Source: Flavobacteriaceae bacterium UBA3611 (GTDB taxonomy: Bacteria; Bacteroidota; Bacteroidia; Flavobacteriales; Flavobacteriaceae). Taken from it: 32,485 bases of DNA. A program made the translations under genes and the position numbers. Shown here piece after piece: positions 15,214 through 23,071 of the stretch. The notes under the pieces are model-generated. The model was not told where the DNA came from, made no database searches, and saw only the letters and a program-made list of their open reading frames with translations. The stretch spans positions 50,425 to 82,909 of the forward strand of contig DFLU01000007.1 in the NCBI GenBank assembly GCA_002375495.1, written 5' to 3'. Each line of letters opens with the position of its first letter. Position 1 is the first letter of the stretch.

Positions 15214-16070
15214 TACACAGTATCTATAAACGTTTTTTCAGTTCTATTAAAAATAATGAGCCCAATAAAAAATAAGGCTAGACAAATTAACAAGGTATAA
15301 ACAAATCCTGCCAAAGAAAAGGTGCCTACACCCAAAATCATATACCGAAAACCTTCGATAATCTGTGTTAACGGGTTATACTCTACGAGATTTGCAACAT
15401 ATTCAGGAAATTTACCGCGTGCTTCTGAAACAGGATATGGCACAGCTGATAAATACATAAGCAAACTAACTGCAAAGCCAATAACAACATTTAAATCTCT
15501 ATACTTCGTAGTAAATGAAGAAATAATCATCCCCATACCCAAGCCTAAAAGAGCCATCATAAAAACATATATGGGAAATAAGAAAAGGTGGCTGTTAGGG
15601 GCTATAGTTACCCCTGATGCACGATAGTAAATGTAAAATGAAATTAAAATAACTAACTGTATTCCAAATTTCAGCAAGTTAGAAATGGTCACAGACATAG
15701 GCATGATCACTCTGGGAAAATATACTTTTCCAAAAATACCTTGATTCGTAGTAAATGTACTGGATGTTTTGGTGAGGCATTCCTTGAAATAATTCCAGGC
15801 GGTAATACCGGCCAAATTAAACAAGAAAGGCGGCACGCCCCCCGTTTGGATATTCCCCAGATTATTAAAAACCAAGGTAAAAACCACCGAGGTAAACAGC
15901 GGCTGAATAAAATACCACAATGGGCCTAACACCGTTTGTTTGTAGACTGTTGTAATGTCTCTTTTTACAAAAAGTAAGAGTAAATCTCGGTAGCGCCAAA
16001 TTTCTCTAAAGTTGAGATCAAGCAACTTCTTTTTAGAAGAGATTTCATAAAGCCATTTATCGTCTGCCAT
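15213..16070 (-). CDS. wzm: Polysaccharide ABC exporter permease
   Basis: 285-residue ABC-2-type permease. After an amphipathic N-terminus (IWRYRDLLLLFVKRDITTVYKQTVLGPLWY spread over residues 24-53), which is the typical gate-helix region, about six membrane segments follow: near 53-72, 83-95, 127-147, 160-185, 193-212 and 250-273. KQTVLGPLWYFIQP and PVSEARGKFP match the Wzm/RfbA family. It pairs with Wzt, whose start overlaps its stop. A 95-bp gap on its upstream side (16071-16165) separates it from the nucleotidyltransferase gene. Role: forms the inner-membrane channel for the polysaccharide. Confidence 0.95.
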   Translation of the reverse strand: MADDKWLYEISSKKKLLDLNFREIWRYRDLLLLFVKRDITTVYKQTVLGPLWYFIQPLFTSVVFTLVFNNLGNIQTGGVPPFLFNLAGITAWNYFKECLTKTSSTFTTNQGIFGKVYFPRVIMPMSVTISNLLKFGIQLVILISFYIYYRASGVTIAPNSHLFLFPIYVFMMALLGLGMGMIISSFTTKYRDLNVVIGFAVSLLMYLSAVPYPVSEARGKFPEYVANLVEYNPLTQIIEGFRYMILGVGTFSLAGFVYTLLICLALFFIGLIIFNRTEKTFIDTV

Positions 16071-16165
16071 AGCGGTTGCAAGTTAGCATTTATCCTTTTT
16101 ACTTTCCAAACTTCAAAAATTCCTGTGGTTCGTTTCGGAGAAGCCTCGGTATTCTATTGTACGTA

Positions 16166-17188
16166 TTAATCGTCACTAATTTTATGATAATCTACCGGTT
16201 TCCCAATGTCTACCCAGTCTTCATTCACACTAAAAACCTTGACTCCAAAATCTTGTTTTTTCGCCTTTAAAAACAAATTGGGCATGTCATAAAATTCATT
16301 GGTAGGCAATAAGGTGGTCATTTTGGGGTCTAAGAGGTACACCCCTAAATTGATATGAAATATCTTGGTGGGTTTTTCCTTTAGGTTCATTAAGTTTTTC
16401 TCAGCGTCGAACTCTACCTCAGCGTAGGGGTTGGTGTGGCTCAGTTCTTTGGTACACATCACTGCTTGGGCACGGTTGGCTTGAAAAAAATCGAGTACGT
16501 GTTGGTATTCAATATTGCTTATCACATCGCCATTTACCACAAAAAACGGGTCTTCAAAACATCCTTCTTCAATAAGGCTCAGGGCACCTGCCGTTCCCAA
16601 ACGCTTTTCTTCAACAACGTATTCAACCTGCACATTAAAACGGCTCCCGTCACCAAAATACGATTCGATGACCTCTTTTTTGTAATTCACACAAAAAATA
16701 AATTTGTTGAAGCCTTGGTTTTTAAACGAATCTACAATGTACTCTAAAATAGGCTTTCCCTTTATTTCTAACATCGGTTTGGGCGTGTCTTTGGTAAGGT
16801 CGCCCAAACGCGAACCCAATCCGCCCGCCATGATTACCACTTTGTTCGGTTTGTATTCAAAATTAAGGTCGTTTAACAGAAAGACTTCCTTTAGCGTGGC
16901 ATTTTCATCGATCAACGGAATGTGCAAACGCCGCTTCGATTGTAAATACGATACAATCTGGCTGCGCGGTGTGGTATGCGGCAACGTTATAGGCTGGGTA
17001 TTGATAATAGCATCAATTTCGCGCTTTTGTTGCAATAATGCCTTTCTGATATCTCCATCGGTGACAATTCCGTACAGCGTTTCATCTCTATTTACTACCG
17101 CCAAAAAACCAACACCGTAACTATCCAGTTGTTGGATTACATCTTCAAAGGTTTCTAACTGATCTCGGTATATTTTATAACTACTCAT
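16166..17188 (-). CDS. CBS-domain sugar nucleotidyltransferase, PtmE-like
   Basis: 340 residues. Residues 1-110 form a CBS pair (GFLAVVNRDETLYGIVTDGDIRKALL; LHIPLIDENATLKEVFL), and residues 115-340 an NTP_transferase domain with MAGGLGSRLGDLTKDTPKPM (120-139), GTAGAL (198-203), VVNGDV (217-222) and DIGKPVDY (327-334). This two-part layout is that of Campylobacter PtmE, a glucosamine-1-phosphate guanylyltransferase of the legionaminate route; other relatives use other sugar phosphates. ATG at 17188 is chosen because it overlaps the upstream NeuB-like stop by exactly 8 bp (ATGAGTAG), whereas the longer reading would overlap by over 70 bp. Context supports a role in activating a sugar for the nonulosonic-acid-type block; the substrate is inferred. 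Confidence 0.87.
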   Translation of the reverse strand: MSSYKIYRDQLETFEDVIQQLDSYGVGFLAVVNRDETLYGIVTDGDIRKALLQQKREIDAIINTQPITLPHTTPRSQIVSYLQSKRRLHIPLIDENATLKEVFLLNDLNFEYKPNKVVIMAGGLGSRLGDLTKDTPKPMLEIKGKPILEYIVDSFKNQGFNKFIFCVNYKKEVIESYFGDGSRFNVQVEYVVEEKRLGTAGALSLIEEGCFEDPFFVVNGDVISNIEYQHVLDFFQANRAQAVMCTKELSHTNPYAEVEFDAEKNLMNLKEKPTKIFHINLGVYLLDPKMTTLLPTNEFYDMPNLFLKAKKQDFGVKVFSVNEDWVDIGKPVDYHKISDD

Positions 17189-18176
17189 CAATAATGTTTT
17201 GTGAATGAATGGGGAAGTCTTTTGCCACCGCTTTTTGTATTTTCTTCCCAACAAAGGGTTCTATTCTATAAACATTCTGGTCGTCGGCGTCCATCATCTT
17301 TAACGCCATATCGTTTTCAGTAAGTACCGTGCCTATCGCTAAATCTCTAGCCGCTACGCAAACCAATTGTCTGTTGCGGTAGGTTGTTTCGGTTTCGTGA
17401 AAAGAGAAGGCTTCTGCCTCGTTTTGCAGCACATTGTTTTCAATAAAACGAATACGATTTGTCATTTCTTTCAGGGTTTCCGCATTTACAGCCGAATTGT
17501 AATCTACCCGTTCTACGCCCTGTTCTATCGTCATGTGCTTTTCAAAAAAAGTAGCTCCGAGCAAGCGGGCATATTCATTGCTTCGAATATTGAAATCGTC
17601 GTCATGCGCAGAATGGTCTGCATACCCAATAGCTAGCTGCGGGTATTTTTTCGCCAAATGTGCAATTTTACCTATTTTCACATGTTCCAGTTTGCTAGGA
17701 AACGATTGATACCCCACCATGAGCACCTCTAATTTTCCTTCAAAATACGATATTTTAGCGTCAATCTCTTCGAGTGTTCTTCCGCCTACCCCTAAAATAA
17801 TGGGGAGTGCCGATTGCTTTACTGCTGCTAGCAATTTCGAATCGTAAAAAGAAACCGAATGGATGTCTAGATACGCCACGTGGTGTGTTGCAAGCAACTC
17901 GAACGAGCCCAAATCTAAGGGCATCATGATGATATCGAGTCCGGCTTGGGTGGTATATTCAAAAATAGTGCTCCATTGCTCGGTGGTAAAGGTGTATTCT
18001 TGCAATGTCTTAAACGCACTGTGTTGGGTAGAAATAAAATCTGAAGCTTCGGTGAGCACCTGAAATTTAATACCGTTCACCCCTATCGCACTCGCTTGTG
18101 CAATCAGTTTTTTGATATATTCCATGTCGCCTTCGTGGTGAAAGGCGGTCTCTGCGTAGACATACGATTTAACCAT
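17181..18176 (-). CDS. Second, divergent NeuB-family synthase-like protein
   Basis: 331 residues with the NeuB barrel plus C-terminal SAF domain (about 270-327). YAETAFHHEGD (7-17) replaces the family's AEIGxNHNGD, YLDIHS (102-107) replaces the FLKIAS motif, GVGG (129-132) replaces STGM, and VGYQSFPS (154-161) replaces HCxSxYP. The two histidines that hold the metal in NeuB are kept: GYADHS (184-189) and FEKHMTI (211-217). RVDYNSA follows where normal synthases have a DH. So the fold and metal site remain, but the PEP/sugar pocket differs; the substrate may be different or activity lost. It overlaps both neighbours by 8 bp, so it is closely co-translated with the cytidylyltransferase and PtmE-like genes. 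Confidence 0.85.
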   Translation of the reverse strand: MVKSYVYAETAFHHEGDMEYIKKLIAQASAIGVNGIKFQVLTEASDFISTQHSAFKTLQEYTFTTEQWSTIFEYTTQAGLDIIMMPLDLGSFELLATHHVAYLDIHSVSFYDSKLLAAVKQSALPIILGVGGRTLEEIDAKISYFEGKLEVLMVGYQSFPSKLEHVKIGKIAHLAKKYPQLAIGYADHSAHDDDFNIRSNEYARLLGATFFEKHMTIEQGVERVDYNSAVNAETLKEMTNRIRFIENNVLQNEAEAFSFHETETTYRNRQLVCVAARDLAIGTVLTENDMALKMMDADDQNVYRIEPFVGKKIQKAVAKDFPIHSQNIIDE

Positions 18177-18972
18177 ACAGTTTTTTTACAATAGATTGTT
18201 CTTTCCTTCGGTTCATATCTGCTGAAAATTCGGCAACTGAAACCATTTTTCCGTAGGGCAACTTTACATCTCCCGCCATGGCAAATTGCGTCACTGGCAA
18301 GTCGTAGTTGTTGTTTTTATAGATTTCAATAATATCTTTTAAAGCAATAGCATCACCTTCAAAGATTTCGAGTACTTTTTTGGTACGTACCAAATCTTCT
18401 GGCGTATCTACGGTCACGGTATAATTTGAATAGTCTTCTTCAAAAACCTTTAAGACGCCACATTTGTAGGTGTTAGGTTCGAACAAGAAGAGCATCAGAT
18501 ATTCACTTACCGACGGATCCATTTTGGCGTAGCAATCTTTTAAGGCTGAAAAACGTATTACCTCAGGAGAGGCACCAATGGGCACTTCAACGATGCGCGC
18601 ATAGTCTAGTTCGTTTTCAATCAGAAACTGAATCTGTTCATCGATATATTCGGTAGTGGTAAACGGGTTGTCTGCAGTAATACGCAAGACAACATCGGCA
18701 GCTTCCTCAGTACCCACGTCTATCATACGTTCTATCACCTTGTCTTCAGAACCTCGGTATAATTTTACACCATTGCGAATGGCTACATCTTCCAGCACGT
18801 CATCTACCGGCTGACTCGAAGTACAAATGTAAATCTCATCAATTCGTTGAACGGTTTTGAGTCGTTGCACCAAATAATCGATCATAGTGGTTCCTGGCGT
18901 CAAATCGCGCAACACTTTTATCGGAAGGCGGGTAGAAACAGTTCGGGCAATGATACAAGCAATAGTTTTCAT
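18169..18972 (-). CDS. Cytidylyltransferase-like protein (SpsF/NeuA family)
   Basis: 267 residues. IACIIARTVSTRLPIKVL (4-21) is the CMP-sugar synthetase loop (IxARxxSxRLPxKxL), YICTSSQP (48-55) and LRITADNPF (96-104) match SpsF-type proteins, where DNP/DCP marks the metal site; YTVTVDTPEDL (about 194-204) is the late SpsF motif. The most likely role is to activate the nonulosonic acid as a CMP sugar, standing in for NeuA/LegF, because the gene lies between two NeuB-family genes. SpsF proteins are poorly studied, so this is inference. It starts 3 bp after the upstream NeuB stop and overlaps the next gene by 8 bp. Confidence 0.85.
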   Translation of the reverse strand: MKTIACIIARTVSTRLPIKVLRDLTPGTTMIDYLVQRLKTVQRIDEIYICTSSQPVDDVLEDVAIRNGVKLYRGSEDKVIERMIDVGTEEAADVVLRITADNPFTTTEYIDEQIQFLIENELDYARIVEVPIGASPEVIRFSALKDCYAKMDPSVSEYLMLFLFEPNTYKCGVLKVFEEDYSNYTVTVDTPEDLVRTKKVLEIFEGDAIALKDIIEIYKNNNYDLPVTQFAMAGDVKLPYGKMVSVAEFSADMNRRKEQSIVKKLYG

Positions 18973-18975
18973 GGC

Positions 18976-20031
18976 TTACTCAAAATGTTTCCAGGTTAGT
19001 AGCGTATCTGCGGAAATATCCTCTTTTAATTTTCTTCCTGCAACATAGGTGTACTCATTGGGGGGAATTCCGGTACCCGGACGCTTATAGTCGAAATGTT
19101 CTTCGGAAAGTACCGTTCCTTTTTTAAGATCGGTTGCCGCTACAATACTGCGTCTAAATTTATCTTTTTTCGCTTCTTCATCTGCCGAAACCGTGCGATG
19201 TACATTCCCCATGGCTGCCTGAATCTTCTTAGAGTCGTCACAAATGGCTTTCATCTCTGCCGGATCTGCAGAAATCTCATGGTCCCAACCTGGTAAATCT
19301 TTGTCTAGTGTAAAATGCTTTTCGATAATGCAAGCGCCCAATGCCACCGATGCCAAGGGTACGGCTGTTCCAAACGAGTGGTCTGAAAACCCTACCGGCA
19401 GGTGAAAGGCTTCTTGCAACATCGTAATATTTCGCAAATGGATGTCTTCATCTTTTGGCGGGTAGATAGAAATACAATGCAATAATACAATTTGTTCGTT
19501 TCCTTCGCCACGTATGGTTTGTACAGCCGTGTCAATTTCAGCAAGTGTTGCCATTCCCGTAGAAACCACGATGGGTTTCATGGTTCTAGCAGCATATTTT
19601 AAAAACGGCAGGTTGTTGATGTCCATAGAGGCAATTTTAAGAAACGGCACTCCAATTTCCATGAGCAGGTCTACTTCTTTGGTAGAAAATGGAGACGAAC
19701 AGAAATCGACTCCTTTGCCTTCACAATACTCTTTTAGCTCAAAATGCTGCTCGGGACGCAAGTAATATTTGGTCACCATTTCTTCTAACGACCCGAAGTG
19801 TTTCTTTGGCGAATCGTCATAACTCTGGTTGCGCTCATATTCTTCTTTGGCGATGAGCGATTTGGGTGTCCAAGATTGAAATTTAACAGCATCGCAGCCA
19901 CATTCAACGGCACTATCGATCATCTTTTTTGCCAAGTCCATATCGCCATTGTGGTTGGCGCCAATCTCTGCAATGATATACGGAGTGCTAAAATTGAAAA
20001 CTTCTTTATTCTTTGAAATTTGAATGTTCAT
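18976..20031 (-). CDS. Nonulosonic acid synthase, NeuB/LegI family
   Basis: 351 residues with the complete family motif set. Its expected reaction is condensation of PEP with a six-carbon amino sugar to give a nine-carbon nonulosonic acid. AEIGANHNGD (21-30), AVKFQSW (48-54), FLKIAS (130-135), VSTGMAT (156-162), LLHCISIYP (183-191), GFSDHS (214-219) and EKHFTLD (237-243) are all present, then GWDHEIS (248-254), where many sialate synthases have GPDHKAS. The SAF/antifreeze-like domain spans about 295-351. Gene order LegB-LegC-GT-NeuB suggests a legionaminic or related acid rather than sialic acid, but the GWDHEIS variant leaves the substrate open. The start lies 4 bp after the upstream glycosyltransferase stop. 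Confidence 0.92.
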   Translation of the reverse strand: MNIQISKNKEVFNFSTPYIIAEIGANHNGDMDLAKKMIDSAVECGCDAVKFQSWTPKSLIAKEEYERNQSYDDSPKKHFGSLEEMVTKYYLRPEQHFELKEYCEGKGVDFCSSPFSTKEVDLLMEIGVPFLKIASMDINNLPFLKYAARTMKPIVVSTGMATLAEIDTAVQTIRGEGNEQIVLLHCISIYPPKDEDIHLRNITMLQEAFHLPVGFSDHSFGTAVPLASVALGACIIEKHFTLDKDLPGWDHEISADPAEMKAICDDSKKIQAAMGNVHRTVSADEEAKKDKFRRSIVAATDLKKGTVLSEEHFDYKRPGTGIPPNEYTYVAGRKLKEDISADTLLTWKHFE

Positions 20032-20035
20032 AAAC

Positions 20036-20878
20036 TTAAAGTTGTACTTGTTCCCACCAAAACGGGTGGTCCTGTTGTTGCATATAAGCGCTTATCTCTG
20101 CTTCTGAAAGGGTGCTTATTTTAGCATGTAAATTCCCAAAACTAGTGGCAAGAGACTCAAATTGTGTATCTACTTGTGCCATGGCGCGGTAGTGTTGTAA
20201 TTTTACAGACACTTCCCTTTCAAAACGCTGCAAAGTTAACTTTTTTAAACCAATAGTATTGCCTTCGTATTGTCTATAATAGATATAGGTCTCCGCAGTA
20301 AAAAAAGCACGAATACCTTCTTTCAGCAAGTTTGAAAACACATACCAGTCTACCGCAATCAAATCGGCAGGTATCTTAAATTCCTTTGGAAGCACCTTAT
20401 TTTGAATCGCCGTATTTCCCAACCCGAGTAGATTGTAGTGTACAAGATTTTTATATGAAACTCCCTGCAAGAGTTCGGGACGGTATTTCCAATAGTTTGG
20501 TTCCAAAAGCTGCCCCAATTCGTTTACCAACCATACATCATGGGCAATAATGGCATGCTGTTGCAACAATTGCTTGGAAAGTTCGATACGGTTTGGCGCA
20601 AAGAAATCGTCGGTATCACCAAAAACGGTATTATCAAAATCTGAATTTGCCACATACGATAATAATTGTGCGCGTACCTCAGCAATGCTACCCGACGTTT
20701 CAATTATTTTAAACGGAAGCTCGTACGAATCTAAATGTGTTTCAAGTTTATCTACTCCGTCATTAAAAAGTATCAAGGTGAAGTTGGTGTCTGTCTGTTC
20801 TTGTAACGACGTTAGAAATTTGGGAAGAAACGGTACATTTCCTTCAAAAATCACACTCGCAAAGCAACAAGAATCCAT
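20036..20878 (-). CDS. GT2-like glycosyltransferase inside the nonulosonic block
   Basis: 280 residues. CCFASVIFEGNVPFLPKFL opens the protein, TLILFNDGVD (about 32-41) resembles the nucleotide-binding strand of GT2 enzymes, and NTVFGDTDDFFAPNRIELS (about 83-101) holds a DxDD metal site. TAIQNKVLPKEFKIPADLIAVDWYVFSNLLKEG is the acceptor half with the conserved D-W. The ATG at 20878 is preferred over a TTG at 20908 because the sequence from there resembles a normal GT-A start. Its position between LegC and NeuB suggests it transfers, or builds next to, the nonulosonic sugar. The family match is weaker than for the other GT2 genes here. Confidence 0.72.
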   Translation of the reverse strand: MDSCCFASVIFEGNVPFLPKFLTSLQEQTDTNFTLILFNDGVDKLETHLDSYELPFKIIETSGSIAEVRAQLLSYVANSDFDNTVFGDTDDFFAPNRIELSKQLLQQHAIIAHDVWLVNELGQLLEPNYWKYRPELLQGVSYKNLVHYNLLGLGNTAIQNKVLPKEFKIPADLIAVDWYVFSNLLKEGIRAFFTAETYIYYRQYEGNTIGLKKLTLQRFEREVSVKLQHYRAMAQVDTQFESLATSFGNLHAKISTLSEAEISAYMQQQDHPFWWEQVQL

Positions 20879-20926
20879 AAGCAGTTTCAGATTGGCACAA
20901 AGATACAATTGTTACCCTATTTCTGC

Positions 20927-22066
20927 TTACAAAATCACGCTACTGGGAATATTCACCACGCGGGCCTCTAAAAATTCAGAATTAGGTAGTGGTGCAGATG
21001 GGCAATCGCTGAACATTGACAATCTATTCATGAGTTGCCAGATGGGTCGCGTCATCACATTATGCTCGTTGGTATATTCCAAAAAAGCATCACGTTCGCT
21101 TTCATTTTCGAGCAACAACGCCATAAGCCAATAATTAGACGTAGCATTTTTGGGTTCGGTGATAAACGTCAACGAGTTATTTTCAAAGAAGTTCGCGTAT
21201 CGCTGTGCCAGGGCACGCTTTTTCTCTAAAAACAAGGGCAGCTGTTCTAATTGTGCCACCAAAAGGGCCGCATTTAAGTTCGGCATTCGGTAATTATAAC
21301 CAATGCTATCGTGTTCGTATTTGTATTTATGCGGAATCTTCGCAGTGGTAGTCAGGTGTTTTGCCCTTTTTGCAAGTGTTTCGTTTGCTGTGGTAATGGC
21401 TCCACCCCCGCCTGAGGTAATAATTTTATTTCCGTTAAAACTGAACGCAGCTACTTTTCCGAAGCTACCGGCATGCTTGCCATTTTTATAACTCCCGAGC
21501 GCCTCGGCTGCATCTTCAACAACTGGAATTTGATAGGCATCGCAAATAGAAACAATGCGCTCTATGTCACCAATATGGCCAAACGTATGCATGGGGACGC
21601 AAGCAGAAATACGCCTGCCCGTATGTTTGTTATAGCAACCTTCGTTTCGGATTTCAGCTATTTCAGCAAGGTATACCTCTAGTTTCTCAGGGCACATACC
21701 CAAGGTGTCTTTACTTACATCTACAAAATGTGGAATGGCACCGATATACGAAATAGCATTGCAGGTAGCCACAAAAGTGAGGGCTTGGGTGAGCACTTCG
21801 GTATCTTTTTCAACAGCAACAAGCAACATGGCAATGTGAAGAGCCGCAGTGCCATTTACAGTCGCAACGGTGTATTTCTGTTGTGTAGCTACGGAAAAAT
21901 CTTCTTCAAAACGATTTACATAGGCACCCACAGACGATACAAACGTTGAGTCTATGGCGTCGGCTACGTATTTTTTTTCATTCCCAACAAATCGAGGTTC
22001 GTGCAGCGGAAGAAAATCGGTGGTTCCAAAGGTTTTTTGGATAAAGGAAACGACCTCGCTATACAT
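20927..22066 (-). CDS. legC: PLP-dependent sugar aminotransferase, LegC-like
   Basis: 379-residue DegT/DnrJ/EryC1 aminotransferase that should add the 4-amino group to the 4-keto-6-deoxy sugar nucleotide made by LegB. VNGTAALH (70-77) binds the phosphate, PVVEDAAEALGS (181-192) holds the aspartate that pairs with the PLP ring, and FSFNGNKIITSGGGGAI (208-224) carries the Schiff-base lysine at about K214. An N-terminal extension (VVSFIQKTFG..LHEPRFVGNEKKYV) is typical of LegC proteins and absent from many other members. Its ATG overlaps the LegB stop by 8 bp, which supports a shared substrate. High confidence for the family, slightly less for the exact sugar. Confidence 0.92.
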   Translation of the reverse strand: MYSEVVSFIQKTFGTTDFLPLHEPRFVGNEKKYVADAIDSTFVSSVGAYVNRFEEDFSVATQQKYTVATVNGTAALHIAMLLVAVEKDTEVLTQALTFVATCNAISYIGAIPHFVDVSKDTLGMCPEKLEVYLAEIAEIRNEGCYNKHTGRRISACVPMHTFGHIGDIERIVSICDAYQIPVVEDAAEALGSYKNGKHAGSFGKVAAFSFNGNKIITSGGGGAITTANETLAKRAKHLTTTAKIPHKYKYEHDSIGYNYRMPNLNAALLVAQLEQLPLFLEKKRALAQRYANFFENNSLTFITEPKNATSNYWLMALLLENESERDAFLEYTNEHNVMTRPIWQLMNRLSMFSDCPSAPLPNSEFLEARVVNIPSSVIL

Positions 22067-23060
22067 TGTAAATTCCAGCTTTGTATTGCTTTAAATTGTC
22101 CTTGTTGGCAAACCAATCGATGGTTTCCTGTAAGGCATCGTTAAAAGCGAATTGCGTTTTCCAGTTGGTATGCTCCATAAGCTTGCTATTGTCTCCAAAC
22201 AAACGGAATACTTCACTTTTTTCAGGGCGAAGGCGCGTTTCGTCGAGCGCAATCGTTGCTTTTGGGTTGATCAATTTTATAAGTCTTTCTGCCACTTCCC
22301 CGATGGTAATTTCAGAATTTGTGGCAATGTTTACCTCATGACCAATCAACGACGGGGTATTAGCAATAGTTTCGAATCCACGTACGGTATCCTTCACATA
22401 CAACAAATCGCGTGTTGGTGTGATATCTCCCAATTTAATTTCTTCAAAACCATTCAGTAATTGTGTGATAATGGTGGGGATAAAGGCACGCGCCGATTGC
22501 CGCGGACCAAAGGTGTTGAATGGGCGTACGATAGTAACTGGCAAATCGAAGCTTCGATAAAATGAATCTGCGATACAGTCGGCACCAATTTTTGAAGCAG
22601 AATAGGGCGATTGCGGTTGTTTCGGGTGCTTTTCATCGATCGGAACATACTGTGCGGTACCGTACACTTCAGAAGTAGAGGTCACCAGCACGCGTTCGAT
22701 TTCAAAATCGCGCGCAGCTTGCACTACATTGAGTGTTCCTTTTACGTTGGTATCAATATAACTGTCTGGCGAATGATAGCTAAACGGAATGGCAATAAGC
22801 GCCGCCAAGTGGTACACCACAGAAACATCTTTCATGGCCGTGCGCACACCGTTGGGATCGCGTATATCGCCTGTAAACACCTCGATTTTATTAAGGGTTT
22901 CCTTCGGCAGACTATCTAACCATCCCCAAGAGTTAAAAGAATTATAGAAGCAAAAAGCTTTTACCTGATGGCCTTGTGACACCAAGTATTCTACCAAATG
23001 CGAACCTATAAATCCGTCGGCTCCTGTAACGAGAATTTTTTTTGAATTTTCTTTACTCAT
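22059..23060 (-). CDS. legB: UDP-GlcNAc 4,6-dehydratase, LegB-like
   Basis: 333-residue extended SDR. TGADGFIG (12-19) binds NAD, FYNSFNSWGWLDSLP (38-52) is a hallmark of the LegB group, VTSTSEVYG (126-134) includes the glutamate of 4,6-dehydratases, YSASK (153-157) is the Tyr-Lys pair and RPFNTFGPRQSARAFIP is the substrate loop. Expected reaction: removal of water from an NDP-N-acetylglucosamine to the 4-keto-6-deoxy sugar, first step of legionaminic-type or bacillosamine-type synthesis. In Campylobacter the legionaminate enzyme uses the GDP sugar; the PtmE-like gene downstream makes the GDP form possible here. It starts 11 bp after the TviC-like gene. Confidence 0.92.
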   Translation of the reverse strand: MSKENSKKILVTGADGFIGSHLVEYLVSQGHQVKAFCFYNSFNSWGWLDSLPKETLNKIEVFTGDIRDPNGVRTAMKDVSVVYHLAALIAIPFSYHSPDSYIDTNVKGTLNVVQAARDFEIERVLVTSTSEVYGTAQYVPIDEKHPKQPQSPYSASKIGADCIADSFYRSFDLPVTIVRPFNTFGPRQSARAFIPTIITQLLNGFEEIKLGDITPTRDLLYVKDTVRGFETIANTPSLIGHEVNIATNSEITIGEVAERLIKLINPKATIALDETRLRPEKSEVFRLFGDNSKLMEHTNWKTQFAFNDALQETIDWFANKDNLKQYKAGIYNV

Positions 23061-23071
23061 AACATGATGTA

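Noticed and set aside
16071..16165. Small RNA, promoter or terminator between wzm and the PtmE-like gene
   Set aside because: The 95-bp gap has no clear hairpin with T-run and no TAnnTTTG box on the minus strand.
20550..21134. Plus-strand 194-codon frame across the GT and LegC genes
   Set aside because: It is antisense to two recognisable genes and their junction, and has no family-like motif.
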